Source of the DNA: CAZLWA01 sp964563165
Lineage (GTDB): Bacteria > CLD3 > SB21
NCBI GenBank assembly: GCA_964563165.1
Contig: CAZLWA010000099.1
Location: 1-64,000, forward strand
Reading direction: 5' to 3'
DNA: 64,000 bases
The notes below the pieces were generated by a model. The model saw only the letters and a list, made by a program, of their open reading frames with translations, had not been told where the DNA came from and made no database searches. Made by a program: the position numbers and the translations under genes. Below, one piece after another: positions 45,389 through 53,512 of the stretch. The number at the start of each line of letters is the position of its first letter. The first letter of the stretch is position 1.

Positions 45389-47058
45389 TCTTTTTCCTTG
45401 TGTCCGTTATCGTGATACGTGATCTCCGCCATGACTTCGTCGTAATCATAAGGCCCGTGCACCGCGATAGGCGATTTGTCAAAATTATGCTGAGGCGGCG
45501 GTGAAGCCGTTGTCCATTCCAGCGTCAGGGCTCCCCAGGGATTGCGGCCCGCCGGTTTGCCTTTGAAAATGGCATGGATCAGATACACTGCCATGATGAT
45601 AAACCCTAAACCGATGAGCCATGAACCGTACGTCGAAAACGCATGGAATGCCTGGTACTGGTCCGGATACGTATAATAACGGCGCGGCATACCGCGCGTG
45701 CCCATGATAAATTGCGTGAAGAAGGTCACGTTAAACCCGATGAAAACTAAAACAACCGAGATGCGCGCCCAGAATTCGCTATACATTCTTCCCCAAATTT
45801 TCGGCCACCAGTAATGCAGGCCGCCCATGAGCGCCATCACCGTGCCGCCCATCATCACATAGTGAAAATGCGCCACAACAAAATAGGTATCCTGCAAATG
45901 AACGTCCAGGGACAGCGCGCCTAAAAAAATGCCGGTCAGGCCCCCGATCGTAAATAGAAATAAGAACGAGAACGTCCACAGCATCGGCGCGGCAAAACTG
46001 ACCGAGCCGCGGTACATGGTCGCCAGCCAATTGAAAATTTTGATCCCGGACGGAACACCGATGAGAAATGTGATGAACGAAAATATCACCGATGATAATT
46101 CAGATTGACCGCTGGTAAACATATGATGACCCCAGACCATAAATCCCAGCAAGGCGATTGACAGACTCGAAAATGCTACGAATTTATAACCGAAGATTTG
46201 TTTGTGGGAAAATGCGGCTACCAATTCGCTGATAATAGCCATACCCGGCAGAATCATGATATATACGGCAGGGTGCGAATAGAACCAGAAAAAATGCTGG
46301 AACAATACGGGATCGCCGCCCATGGCCGGATCAAAAATCCCTATTCCGAAAGACCGTTCCAATATTAACAGCGCCAACGTGATCGCCAGCACCGGTGTAG
46401 CCATTACTTGAATGATCGCGGTGCCGTACAATCCCCAAATAAACAAGGGCATTTTGAACCACGTCATGCCCGGCGCCCGTAATTTGTGAACCGTCACAAG
46501 AAAATTCAGCCCCGTAAATATCGAAGAGAACCCGAGGATCAGGACGCCGGCGGTCATTGAGATCACAGACGTATTTGTCGATGTACTGTAAGGCGTATAA
46601 AACGTCCAGCCTGTGTCGATCGCACCGCTGACCATCGAATAGACGGTAAAGCAGGCGCCGACCACATAAATATACCAGCTTGCTAAATTAAGTCTCGGAA
46701 AAGCCACGTCTTTAGCGCCGATCTGCAGAGGCAGAATAATATTCCCGATCGCGGCGGGAATGGATGGAATGATGAATAAAAAAACCATGATCGCGCCGTG
46801 CAGCGTGAAGAATTTATTGTACGTATCATGCTCGACAAAATCTTTCCCGGGATGCAGCAATTCCAACCGCAGGAGGACCGCGAAGATGCCACCCAGGGTG
46901 AACATGAACATGATCGCAAAAAGATACATCACGCCGATGCGTTTATGATCCAAAGTCAGGAGCCATGACTTAAGGCCCTTGGGGTCGTTCAAAAAATTAA
47001 CTTCCGCAAAAGGTGCTTCGGAACTGGACACATTTTTTTCTGCATACGTTGTCGCCAT
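45376..47058 (-). CDS. coxA: Cytochrome c oxidase subunit I, A2 type
   Basis: This is a 560-residue protein with 12 TM helices. Heme a ligand H87 lies in FFTLHGAIMVF. The CuB site is HPAVY with the cross-linking Tyr, plus the HH pair in WGHHMFTSG. The final heme ligands are in VVAHFHYVMMGG. The K-channel/D-channel region reads YSHPAVY, not HPEVY: the glutamate is missing and a YS pair is present. This marks an A2-type oxidase, as in Rhodothermus and Thermus-like caa3 enzymes. It reduces oxygen to water and pumps protons. Confidence 0.97.
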   Translation of the reverse strand: MATTYAEKNVSSSEAPFAEVNFLNDPKGLKSWLLTLDHKRIGVMYLFAIMFMFTLGGIFAVLLRLELLHPGKDFVEHDTYNKFFTLHGAIMVFLFIIPSIPAAIGNIILPLQIGAKDVAFPRLNLASWYIYVVGACFTVYSMVSGAIDTGWTFYTPYSTSTNTSVISMTAGVLILGFSSIFTGLNFLVTVHKLRAPGMTWFKMPLFIWGLYGTAIIQVMATPVLAITLALLILERSFGIGIFDPAMGGDPVLFQHFFWFYSHPAVYIMILPGMAIISELVAAFSHKQIFGYKFVAFSSLSIALLGFMVWGHHMFTSGQSELSSVIFSFITFLIGVPSGIKIFNWLATMYRGSVSFAAPMLWTFSFLFLFTIGGLTGIFLGALSLDVHLQDTYFVVAHFHYVMMGGTVMALMGGLHYWWPKIWGRMYSEFWARISVVLVFIGFNVTFFTQFIMGTRGMPRRYYTYPDQYQAFHAFSTYGSWLIGLGFIIMAVYLIHAIFKGKPAGRNPWGALTLEWTTASPPPQHNFDKSPIAVHGPYDYDEVMAEITYHDNGHKEKENSK

Positions 47059-47068
47059 ACAATTACCT

Positions 47069-48010
47069 TTACTTAGCTAATGATTTCATATAGGCAATGA
47101 CCGCGTCAATATCGCGGTCTTTCAAAATACCCTGGAATGTCGGCATCACAGGCTGAAAACCCGCCACCACTTTAGCTTGCGGCTGAAGAATGGATTCGCG
47201 TATATAATTCTCATCCACCAGCACGGACGAACCGTCCGCTAATTTTTCTTGTGTTCCGTAAATACCCTTCCAGGTGGGACCGGTTCCGGCTGTGCCGTCG
47301 GTGCTGTGGCACGTAATGCATGCTTTCGTCGTATAGAGCTTCGCTCCGTATTCCTCCGGTGCCATCCCTTCGCCCGCGTTGCTGTTTGTTTCAAGCCATT
47401 TATTGAAATCGACTTCAGTCATGACCCGCACTTTTCCATTCATTTCAGAATGTTTCGTGCCGCAATACTCCGCGCACTCGATGAGAAAATCGCCGGTGGA
47501 CGTTGCTTCGAACCACTGGATCGAATAACGGTTCGGCAGCAAGTCGCGTTTCGTTCGAAAGTCAGGCACAAACAAACAGTGAATCACATCCTTCGAGGAC
47601 ATCAATAATTTGATCGGTTTTCCTACGGGCACGACCAGTTCATTCACGGTGGTGGCACCGGTGGGATAATCAAACGACCAAAACCACTTTTGTCCGGTCA
47701 CTTTGATCTCATAAGCGTCTTTGGGCACGACATTCATATTGATAAAGCCTTTGAATCCCCAAACGAACACCACGTAAACTAGAATCGTCGGAATGATCGT
47801 CCACGTGATTTCCAGCGCATTGTTGTGTCCCATATGCGGAGCCATTTCTTGTTTGCGACGCTTGTACTTCACGGCAAACAAAACCATCGCCACGGTGACG
47901 CCGAGCAAAATAATCGCCGAAACGTAATAAATAAAATAAAACAAGGCATCGATATCGCCTGCTATGGTCGAATGACTCGGTGGCATCCAAAACGTGCCGC
48001 TAGTATCCAT
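47069..48010 (-). CDS. coxB: Cytochrome c oxidase subunit II with fused cytochrome c
   Basis: This is a 313-residue protein from the ATG at 48010 with GAAAGTGA upstream. Two TM helices lie at about 22-48 and 66-90. The CuA domain follows with H144, C179, C183, H187 and M190 in CAEYCGTKHSEM. A C-terminal class I cytochrome c carries CITCH (231-235) and an axial Met in FQPVMPTFQG. The fusion defines a caa3 oxidase. It accepts electrons from ActE or directly from complex III. It lies 10 bp before coxA. Confidence 0.96.
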   Translation of the reverse strand: MDTSGTFWMPPSHSTIAGDIDALFYFIYYVSAIILLGVTVAMVLFAVKYKRRKQEMAPHMGHNNALEITWTIIPTILVYVVFVWGFKGFINMNVVPKDAYEIKVTGQKWFWSFDYPTGATTVNELVVPVGKPIKLLMSSKDVIHCLFVPDFRTKRDLLPNRYSIQWFEATSTGDFLIECAEYCGTKHSEMNGKVRVMTEVDFNKWLETNSNAGEGMAPEEYGAKLYTTKACITCHSTDGTAGTGPTWKGIYGTQEKLADGSSVLVDENYIRESILQPQAKVVAGFQPVMPTFQGILKDRDIDAVIAYMKSLAK

Positions 48011-48055
48011 AAACAAATCACTTTCTAATTAATTTCTCTCTGAAAAACTATTTTT

Positions 48056-48124
48056 CCCGCGAAACATTGCAAAAATCTATTTTAGTAATTTCTGAATTTT
48101 GCGTCCTTTTCGCCTCTTCGCGGG
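48056..48124. repeat. Palindromic element between SCO and coxB
   Basis: The outer arms CCCGCGAA (48056-48063) and TTCGCGGG (48117-48124) are perfect. TTGCAAAAATC and GAATTTTGCG form an inner imperfect stem. It fills the 122-bp gap between two co-directional genes. Confidence 0.65.
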
Positions 48125-48132
48125 TAATGTAC

Positions 48133-48954
48133 TTACGCATTTTTTTCATTTTTCCGGTCCCGCGACCACAGTATCGCCAGGAAAATCCCTAAAACGGCAA
48201 TGGTCAATAACCCGCCGATCTTCATGACATTGGAAGCCATCACAACGTATCCTTTTGCTTGCGGGTCGTAGTGAAAACAGTATAAGATCAACCGGTCAAC
48301 GGTCGTTCCGATTTTTCCTTCTGAAGCTTCCAGTAAAGCCAACCGCACATCACGTTCTTTGAATTGGATGCCGTAAAGATACCTGGAAATAGTTCCGTCT
48401 TCCGTCAGAATAAAGACGACCGCCGGATGCGCAAATTCTTTACGCTCTTCGACGTAATAATATTTGAATCCGAGCGCCCGGGCCAGCTTTTTTGATTGGG
48501 AACTGTCCCCGACAAAAAAGCGCCAGCCGTCACCCGCTCCCGATTTCTCCAAAAAATCCAAATAACTTTTTTTCTTTGCGGCGGCGAGCTGAGACGTTTC
48601 AGCCGGATCAATACTGACAGTCAGCATTTGAAATTCCTGGCCCGGTTTCCAATCCAGCTGTTTCGCGGCGCCGGCAATTCCGTTGAGCACCAGCGTGCAT
48701 AACATCGGACAATTGTAATAAGCGAGCGTCAAAATCACGGGTTTTCCCTGATGAAAATAATCGCCCAATTTGACTCTCTGTCCGGCGTCGTTCGTAAATT
48801 CCGCGTCGAGCGGAATTCTCGTTCCCAGATGTTCCTGCACATCAATGCCGGCCATTTCCGGAGGATCATCCAGAATTACTTGTGCGGCGCTGATCTGAAC
48901 TAAAAATTTTAAAAGAACAACATAGAAAAATAATTTTTTCAAATAACCATTCAC
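48133..48954 (-). CDS. SCO1/SenC-like copper chaperone with C-terminal TM (first copy)
   Basis: This is a 273-residue protein. A signal peptide or anchor covers about 1-24. The SCO domain has C82 and C86 in YYNCPMLCT and the distal H176 in FAHPAVVFIL. A second TM lies at about 243-265 (IGGLLTIAVLGIFLAILW). This longer SCO type is characteristic of ACIII-caa3 clusters. It lies 12 bp after the small membrane protein gene and in front of coxB. Role: copper insertion into CuA. Confidence 0.92.
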   Translation of the reverse strand: MNGYLKKLFFYVVLLKFLVQISAAQVILDDPPEMAGIDVQEHLGTRIPLDAEFTNDAGQRVKLGDYFHQGKPVILTLAYYNCPMLCTLVLNGIAGAAKQLDWKPGQEFQMLTVSIDPAETSQLAAAKKKSYLDFLEKSGAGDGWRFFVGDSSQSKKLARALGFKYYYVEERKEFAHPAVVFILTEDGTISRYLYGIQFKERDVRLALLEASEGKIGTTVDRLILYCFHYDPQAKGYVVMASNVMKIGGLLTIAVLGIFLAILWSRDRKNEKNA

Positions 48955-48966
48955 AAAAAGCCTTTG

Positions 48967-49398
48967 TTATTTCTTAGGCTTTGTTTCTTTACGGGCATTG
49001 CTTTGCGCTTGATACGCCTCTTCGGTAATTAGTTTCATCGCCTCGCCGATCGGAATCCGATAAATATTTTTTGAAGCGTCAATGACTTTGTAGGAATTAA
49101 GAATCTCGTCTTCCTGCGCCCGCAGGTCCCGAAGCGCTGATGACGGCGGTTTCAAAACGGAATTTGTCACCTGTTCCTCTGTCGCCATTAAAAAATATTC
49201 GCTGACGCCGATCAAAATGGTAACAAACATTACGGCGCCGATCACGATGGTCAGTATGATGCTCTTGACGTCTACGTCACGACGTTCAAAATCTTTGCCT
49301 CCGTGTTCGGAGCCGAGCTTGTTGTAATCAACCCCTGCGGCATGTTCCGCCTCCCCGTGCGAGACGATCTGATCCGTTTCCCGTTTTTTTTCCGTCAT
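48967..49398 (-). CDS. Small membrane protein of ACIII clusters
   Basis: This is a 143-residue protein with a hydrophilic N-terminus and one TM helix at about 47-67 (ILTIVIGAVMFVTILIG). A conserved-looking periplasmic tail follows: LRDLRAQEDEILNSY and IYRIPIGEAMKLI. Proteins with this RxQEDxxLxSY...RIPI pattern recur next to alternative complex III and caa3 genes in several phyla and have no assigned function. It is within the operon, 12 bp from actF and from the SCO gene. An accessory subunit or assembly factor is an inference. Confidence 0.8.
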   Translation of the reverse strand: MTEKKRETDQIVSHGEAEHAAGVDYNKLGSEHGGKDFERRDVDVKSIILTIVIGAVMFVTILIGVSEYFLMATEEQVTNSVLKPPSSALRDLRAQEDEILNSYKVIDASKNIYRIPIGEAMKLITEEAYQAQSNARKETKPKK

Positions 49399-49410
49399 AA
49401 GCGCATATTC

Positions 49411-50592
49411 CTATAAATTCGCAAAATGCAGTGATGCTTCCAACCTGGGGTCCTTCACAGGGATGAGCGCCTGCGAAGCATAGCGTTTCCAGAAAAGCCA
49501 AATGAATGAGCCGCCGATACCGAGCATCGTCGCTGCGTCCATCCACGATAATTCAATTCCCAACTTAGAATAATTGGGCATGATATTCCAATATAAATCG
49601 ACCCAATGGCAGAATAAAATCCAGATCGCAATAATTTTCATCGCCGTAAAGTTGCGCTTCATCGCGCGCGGAATGAGCGCGATGAAAGGAATCATTAAAT
49701 GACCGACGATCTGGAACACACTGACGTACATCCATGAGTTCTCCCACCGGCGCAGATAGAATACGGTTTCTTCAGGCATATTCGCATACCAGATAAGAAA
49801 AAATTGTGAGAACGATATATACGACCAGAAGATCGTGAACGCAAACATGAACTTGCCTAAATCATGATAATGTTCGACCGTAATGGTTGCCGCCAAAATC
49901 TCCTTCTTGCGTAAATACAATCCAAAAACAACCAGAAAGGACAAGACCGCTAAAAAAGCTCCTGAGAAATACCACAAACCGAAAATCGTGGAATACCAAT
50001 GCGGCTGCAGGGACATCATCCAATCGTACGCCGCATACGTTGTGGTCAAGGCAAACAAGATCATGCCCGGTGCGCTAAGACGGCGCATCGTGTCGTCGGA
50101 GGAATGGTCACCGCCGTCCTGTTTCAGTGAAAACTTGTAAAGCAATCGTCCGAAAATAAACCAGATTGCAAAATAGACAGCGCTGCGAATGATAAAAAAA
50201 TTAACATTCAGATAGCCGGCTTTTTCTCTAAGTAAAGCATCTCCCGCCACCGTTTCCGCGTGGCTCCATTCATATAAATAATGAAAACCAAAGATCAAAG
50301 GAATGAAAAAAACGACCATCAGCGGCAGCGTCATCATTAAGGATTCTGTCATGCGCCGGAGGACAATGCTCCATTCCGCCCCTACCAAATGATTCAGCAG
50401 CACAAAGAACAATGCGCCCAGGCCGATCGAGGCCCAGAAAGCAAATGCGGTCAAATACGAATGAAACAGCTGCTCAGGATTGATAAAAAAACCTGCCGCG
50501 CTCAGCGCCAGTCCCGCACCCCCGGCGATCAAAGCTTTTGTTCCAAATGAACCGGTCTCGGTCAATTGAAAAGTTTCTGTATTCAGTTTCAT
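49411..50592 (-). CDS. actF: Alternative complex III subunit ActF
   Basis: This is a 393-residue integral membrane protein with about ten TM helices. VLLNHLVGAEWSIVLRRMTE, LFALTTTYAAYDWMMSLQPH and WYANMPEETVFYLRRWE are ActF signatures. It is one of the two quinol-interacting membrane subunits of ACIII. It lies 5 bp after actE. Confidence 0.95.
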   Translation of the reverse strand: MKLNTETFQLTETGSFGTKALIAGGAGLALSAAGFFINPEQLFHSYLTAFAFWASIGLGALFFVLLNHLVGAEWSIVLRRMTESLMMTLPLMVVFFIPLIFGFHYLYEWSHAETVAGDALLREKAGYLNVNFFIIRSAVYFAIWFIFGRLLYKFSLKQDGGDHSSDDTMRRLSAPGMILFALTTTYAAYDWMMSLQPHWYSTIFGLWYFSGAFLAVLSFLVVFGLYLRKKEILAATITVEHYHDLGKFMFAFTIFWSYISFSQFFLIWYANMPEETVFYLRRWENSWMYVSVFQIVGHLMIPFIALIPRAMKRNFTAMKIIAIWILFCHWVDLYWNIMPNYSKLGIELSWMDAATMLGIGGSFIWLFWKRYASQALIPVKDPRLEASLHFANL

Positions 50593-50597
50593 ACTCG

Positions 50598-51203
50598 CTA
50601 TTTAAGATCCTTTCGCTTTTCTTGTGGAACATCGGCCAGTTTGGCGTTTTCACTGCGCTGCAGCGCCCGTATGTAACTGACGATCGCCCATCGGTCGGCC
50701 ACGGGTACCTGACTCCGGTACGACGACATGTTACGTATGCCGTTGGTGATCACATCAAACAAATGACCATCGGGAAAATTTCGCATCAGATCCGAATGAT
50801 ACGTTGGCGGCGGCAGCATGCCGCGCTGAACTACGATACCGTTGCCCCGTCCCGTTTGTCCGTGGCAGGCCGAACAGTAAATAATATACCGATCCTGCCC
50901 GCGCTTTAAAAGTTCCATCGTGACCGGCACGGGCACCTTCAGAATGTCTTTTCCATTTTGATCCTTGCCGATATAGAAAGCCTCATCTTCGCGCAATTCG
51001 CCGCGCGCAACCGTTCCGCTCACTTCTGTGCGCATGGTCGAAACCACATTGCCGTCCCAGTCCTTTGCTTCCGATTGCGGTCTATATTTCGGTTGATGCG
51101 ACATGTTCGGATTCAAGTGGATCGGAGGCTGTTCCGACGGCCGTCCCTGACACCCGATGATGAGGATCGGAAAACACAATGTGGTGAGAAGTTTGTTTAA
51201 CAT
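50598..51203 (-). CDS. actE: Alternative complex III monoheme cytochrome c subunit ActE
   Basis: This is a 201-residue lipoprotein. The leader MLNKLLTTLCFPILIIGC has a lipobox. One c-type heme site CSACH lies at about residue 114. The axial Met is likely in MSSYRSQVPVADRWAI. ActE relays electrons from ActA/B toward the caa3 oxidase on the periplasmic side. A 182-bp gap upstream contains an AT-rich dispersed element. Confidence 0.95.
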   Translation of the reverse strand: MLNKLLTTLCFPILIIGCQGRPSEQPPIHLNPNMSHQPKYRPQSEAKDWDGNVVSTMRTEVSGTVARGELREDEAFYIGKDQNGKDILKVPVPVTMELLKRGQDRYIIYCSACHGQTGRGNGIVVQRGMLPPPTYHSDLMRNFPDGHLFDVITNGIRNMSSYRSQVPVADRWAIVSYIRALQRSENAKLADVPQEKRKDLK

Positions 51204-51223
51204 TTTTTTTATTGTATTGTTTT

Positions 51224-51370
51224 GAAATTACAAATACCAAATTTCAAATAAAATCCAAATTCCAAATTCAAAACAGATTTTGCAAATGGATACGTTCTTT
51301 CAAATAGTTTGGGACTTGATTTTTCGAACATTGAGATCTATTTGGTTTTTGTATTTTGTGATTTTAAATT
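51224..51370. repeat. AT-rich dispersed repeat between actD and actE (copy 2)
   Basis: The element is about 147 bp with imperfect terminal inverted repeats. The left end AAATTACAAATACCAAAT mirrors the right end ATTTGGTTTTTGTATTTTG. The interior has CAAATTCAAAAC and GTTTGGGACTTGATTTTTCG. It shares its ends and interior with the shorter copy at 45280-45388. Confidence 0.85.
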
Positions 51371-51385
51371 TGTCCGAAAAAATGA

Positions 51386-51943
51386 TCATTCGTCTTTTAA
51401 AACCTCCAGATTTTTTCCTCCGATCGAAATTAAGAATGCCTTCACTTTGGCTTCATCGTATTGCGGATCGTCCGATTGCAAGCTGATGAAAAACGCATCG
51501 TGCGTCACGCGCGAAAAGTTTTCCGAATTGAACAGCGGATGATGCGGGCGCGGAATTTTATTAAAGGCCATCATCCCGAACACCGCCGTTAATGCGCCCG
51601 TTAAAATACCTACGGCATACACCGGCGGCAGGTAGGCGACGTAGCTGAAAAACGGCTTTCCTGAAATCACCAGCTTATAGTCCATACTCAGGTAATAGAC
51701 AAACCAGGTCATCAGGGCCACCGCCGACATGCCGATAAAGAATGTAACGAAGGCCAGATGTGACCTCCCGAGACCCATCGCACGATCCATCCCGTGAATC
51801 GGGAACGGGGAATGGCAATCGAACGACTTGTAACCAGCGTCGCGCACTTTTTCCGCGGCATGATACAATGCCGCTGCATCTTTATATTCGGCCAGCACAA
51901 TCGTCAGTGCGTCTTCTTTCTTTTCTATTTTAGTTTCGCTCAT
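51386..51943 (-). CDS. actD: Alternative complex III subunit ActD (DUF3341)
   Basis: This is a 185-residue protein with two TM helices at about 60-80 and 100-122. FDCHSPFPIHGMDRAMGLGR and PVYAVGILTGALTAVFGMMA are DUF3341 signatures. The peripheral N-terminal domain faces the cytosol. It is an ACIII subunit that lies 22 bp after actC. Confidence 0.95.
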   Translation of the reverse strand: MSETKIEKKEDALTIVLAEYKDAAALYHAAEKVRDAGYKSFDCHSPFPIHGMDRAMGLGRSHLAFVTFFIGMSAVALMTWFVYYLSMDYKLVISGKPFFSYVAYLPPVYAVGILTGALTAVFGMMAFNKIPRPHHPLFNSENFSRVTHDAFFISLQSDDPQYDEAKVKAFLISIGGKNLEVLKDE

Positions 51944-51965
51944 AGACCCAATCCAATGTTGCAGG

Positions 51966-53351
51966 TTAATGTTTTCCGTTATGGTGCGGATTCGCTTCCG
52001 GCAGCACGCCTTTGATCTCCGCCATCGCGATCATCGGCAAAAATCTCAGGAACAATAAGAACAACGTGAAGAATAAACCAAACGAACCGAGTAAGGTAAA
52101 CCAGTCCCACTGCGTCGGGCGGTAGTAATCCCAACTCGACGGCAAATAATCACGGGACAGTGTTATAATGATGACGAAACGTTCAAACCACATGCCGATA
52201 TTAATGAAGATCGAAGCAACGAACATCACGGGAATACTGCGGCGGAATTTTTTCACCCAGAAAATCTGCGGAACGACCACGTTGCAAAAAATCATGCTGA
52301 AATACGACCACCAATACGGGCCGAAGGCGCGGTTGATGAAAGCGAAACGCTCAAACGCATTGCCGCTGTACCACGCGATAAAGAATTCACAGCTGTACGC
52401 ATACCCGACCATCATGCCGGTTACCATCATGATCTTGTTCATATTTTCAAGATGGTAGAGCGTGATAATATTTTCGAGTTTGTAGATTTTGCGTGCGACG
52501 ATTGCCAACGTCATGACCATGGCGAATCCTGAAAAAATAGCCCCCGCGACGAAGTAGGGTGGAAATATCGTCGTATGCCAGCCGGGAAGAATGCTGGTGG
52601 CGAAATCGGTACTCACAATACTGTGAACCGACAGCACCAGAGGGGTGGAAATTCCCGCAAGAATCAAGTAGGCCATTTCATAATGCTTCCATTGCCGGTT
52701 GCCTCCGCGCCATCCCACGGCGAATATGCCGAAAATAACACGGCGCATACGCGTCTTCGCCCGATCACGCAGCGTTGCCAAATCCGGAATCAGGCCCACA
52801 TACCAGAACAGCAGCGACACGGTAAAATAAGTTCCGACGGCAAAAAAGTCCCACAGCAGCGGACTTCTGAAATTCGGCCACAGGCCCATTTGATTCGGAA
52901 CCGGCGCGAACCAGTATGTCACCCATATCCGTCCGACGTGAATGCCGGGAAACATCAGCGCGCAAATAACGGCAAAAATGGTCATCGCTTCCGCAAAACG
53001 GTTGATGGACGTGCGCCAGCGCTGACGCAATAAAAACAAAATGGCGGAGATCAACGTACCGGCATGACCGATACCGACCCAGAAAACGAAATTTACGATC
53101 GCCAGTCCCCATCCGACCGGATTCGTGATGCCCCAAATTCCCGTTCCTTCCCAGACCAAATAGGTTATGGCAATCAGCAGAAGCAAAAATCCCGCACTCG
53201 CAGCGGTAAAGAATATATACCAGGGACGCGGCGGTTTGTTCTCCACGACCTGGCTGATCTGGTCCGACACGCTTGCAAAAGTCGGGTTTCCCGATATCAA
53301 TGGCGCGTCTTCGACGAATGGCTCTGTAACGTTTTTTGTAGCTACACTCAC
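51966..53351 (-). CDS. actC: Alternative complex III subunit ActC (NrfD-like)
   Basis: This is a 461-residue membrane protein with about ten TM helices. FWVGIGHAGTLISAILFLLR and RWRTSINRFAEAMT are the NrfD/ActC quinol-site region; the His in GHAGTL is conserved. PGIHVGRIWVTYWFAPVPN and SIVSTDFATSILPGWHTTIF are also typical. It anchors ActB and oxidises menaquinol or ubiquinol. A palindromic element lies in the 161-bp gap before it. Confidence 0.96.
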   Translation of the reverse strand: MSVATKNVTEPFVEDAPLISGNPTFASVSDQISQVVENKPPRPWYIFFTAASAGFLLLLIAITYLVWEGTGIWGITNPVGWGLAIVNFVFWVGIGHAGTLISAILFLLRQRWRTSINRFAEAMTIFAVICALMFPGIHVGRIWVTYWFAPVPNQMGLWPNFRSPLLWDFFAVGTYFTVSLLFWYVGLIPDLATLRDRAKTRMRRVIFGIFAVGWRGGNRQWKHYEMAYLILAGISTPLVLSVHSIVSTDFATSILPGWHTTIFPPYFVAGAIFSGFAMVMTLAIVARKIYKLENIITLYHLENMNKIMMVTGMMVGYAYSCEFFIAWYSGNAFERFAFINRAFGPYWWSYFSMIFCNVVVPQIFWVKKFRRSIPVMFVASIFINIGMWFERFVIIITLSRDYLPSSWDYYRPTQWDWFTLLGSFGLFFTLFLLFLRFLPMIAMAEIKGVLPEANPHHNGKH

Positions 53352-53411
53352 GGCTTATATTTGTTTAATTAAGAATTATTTTTAATGTCAATTTGTTTTC
53401 ACTGAAAAAGA

Positions 53412-53494
53412 GAACCTTGAAGGTTCTTTTGAAGAATAAACAAGGTTCAAATTTCCGATCTGAGTTTCTCATTTCAGTAAACCTTCAAGGTTCA
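53412..53494. repeat. Palindromic element between actB and actC
   Basis: Two self-complementary 15-16-mers, GAACCTTGAAGGTTC (53412-53426) and AAACCTTCAAGGTTCA (53479-53494), are also complementary to each other. They flank a 52-bp spacer with GAATAAACAAGGTTCAAAT. Each can form its own hairpin. The left one is followed by TTTT on the plus strand and preceded by an A-run. Confidence 0.7.
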
Positions 53495-53512
53495 CCTTCC
53501 CGTACGAAGTCA

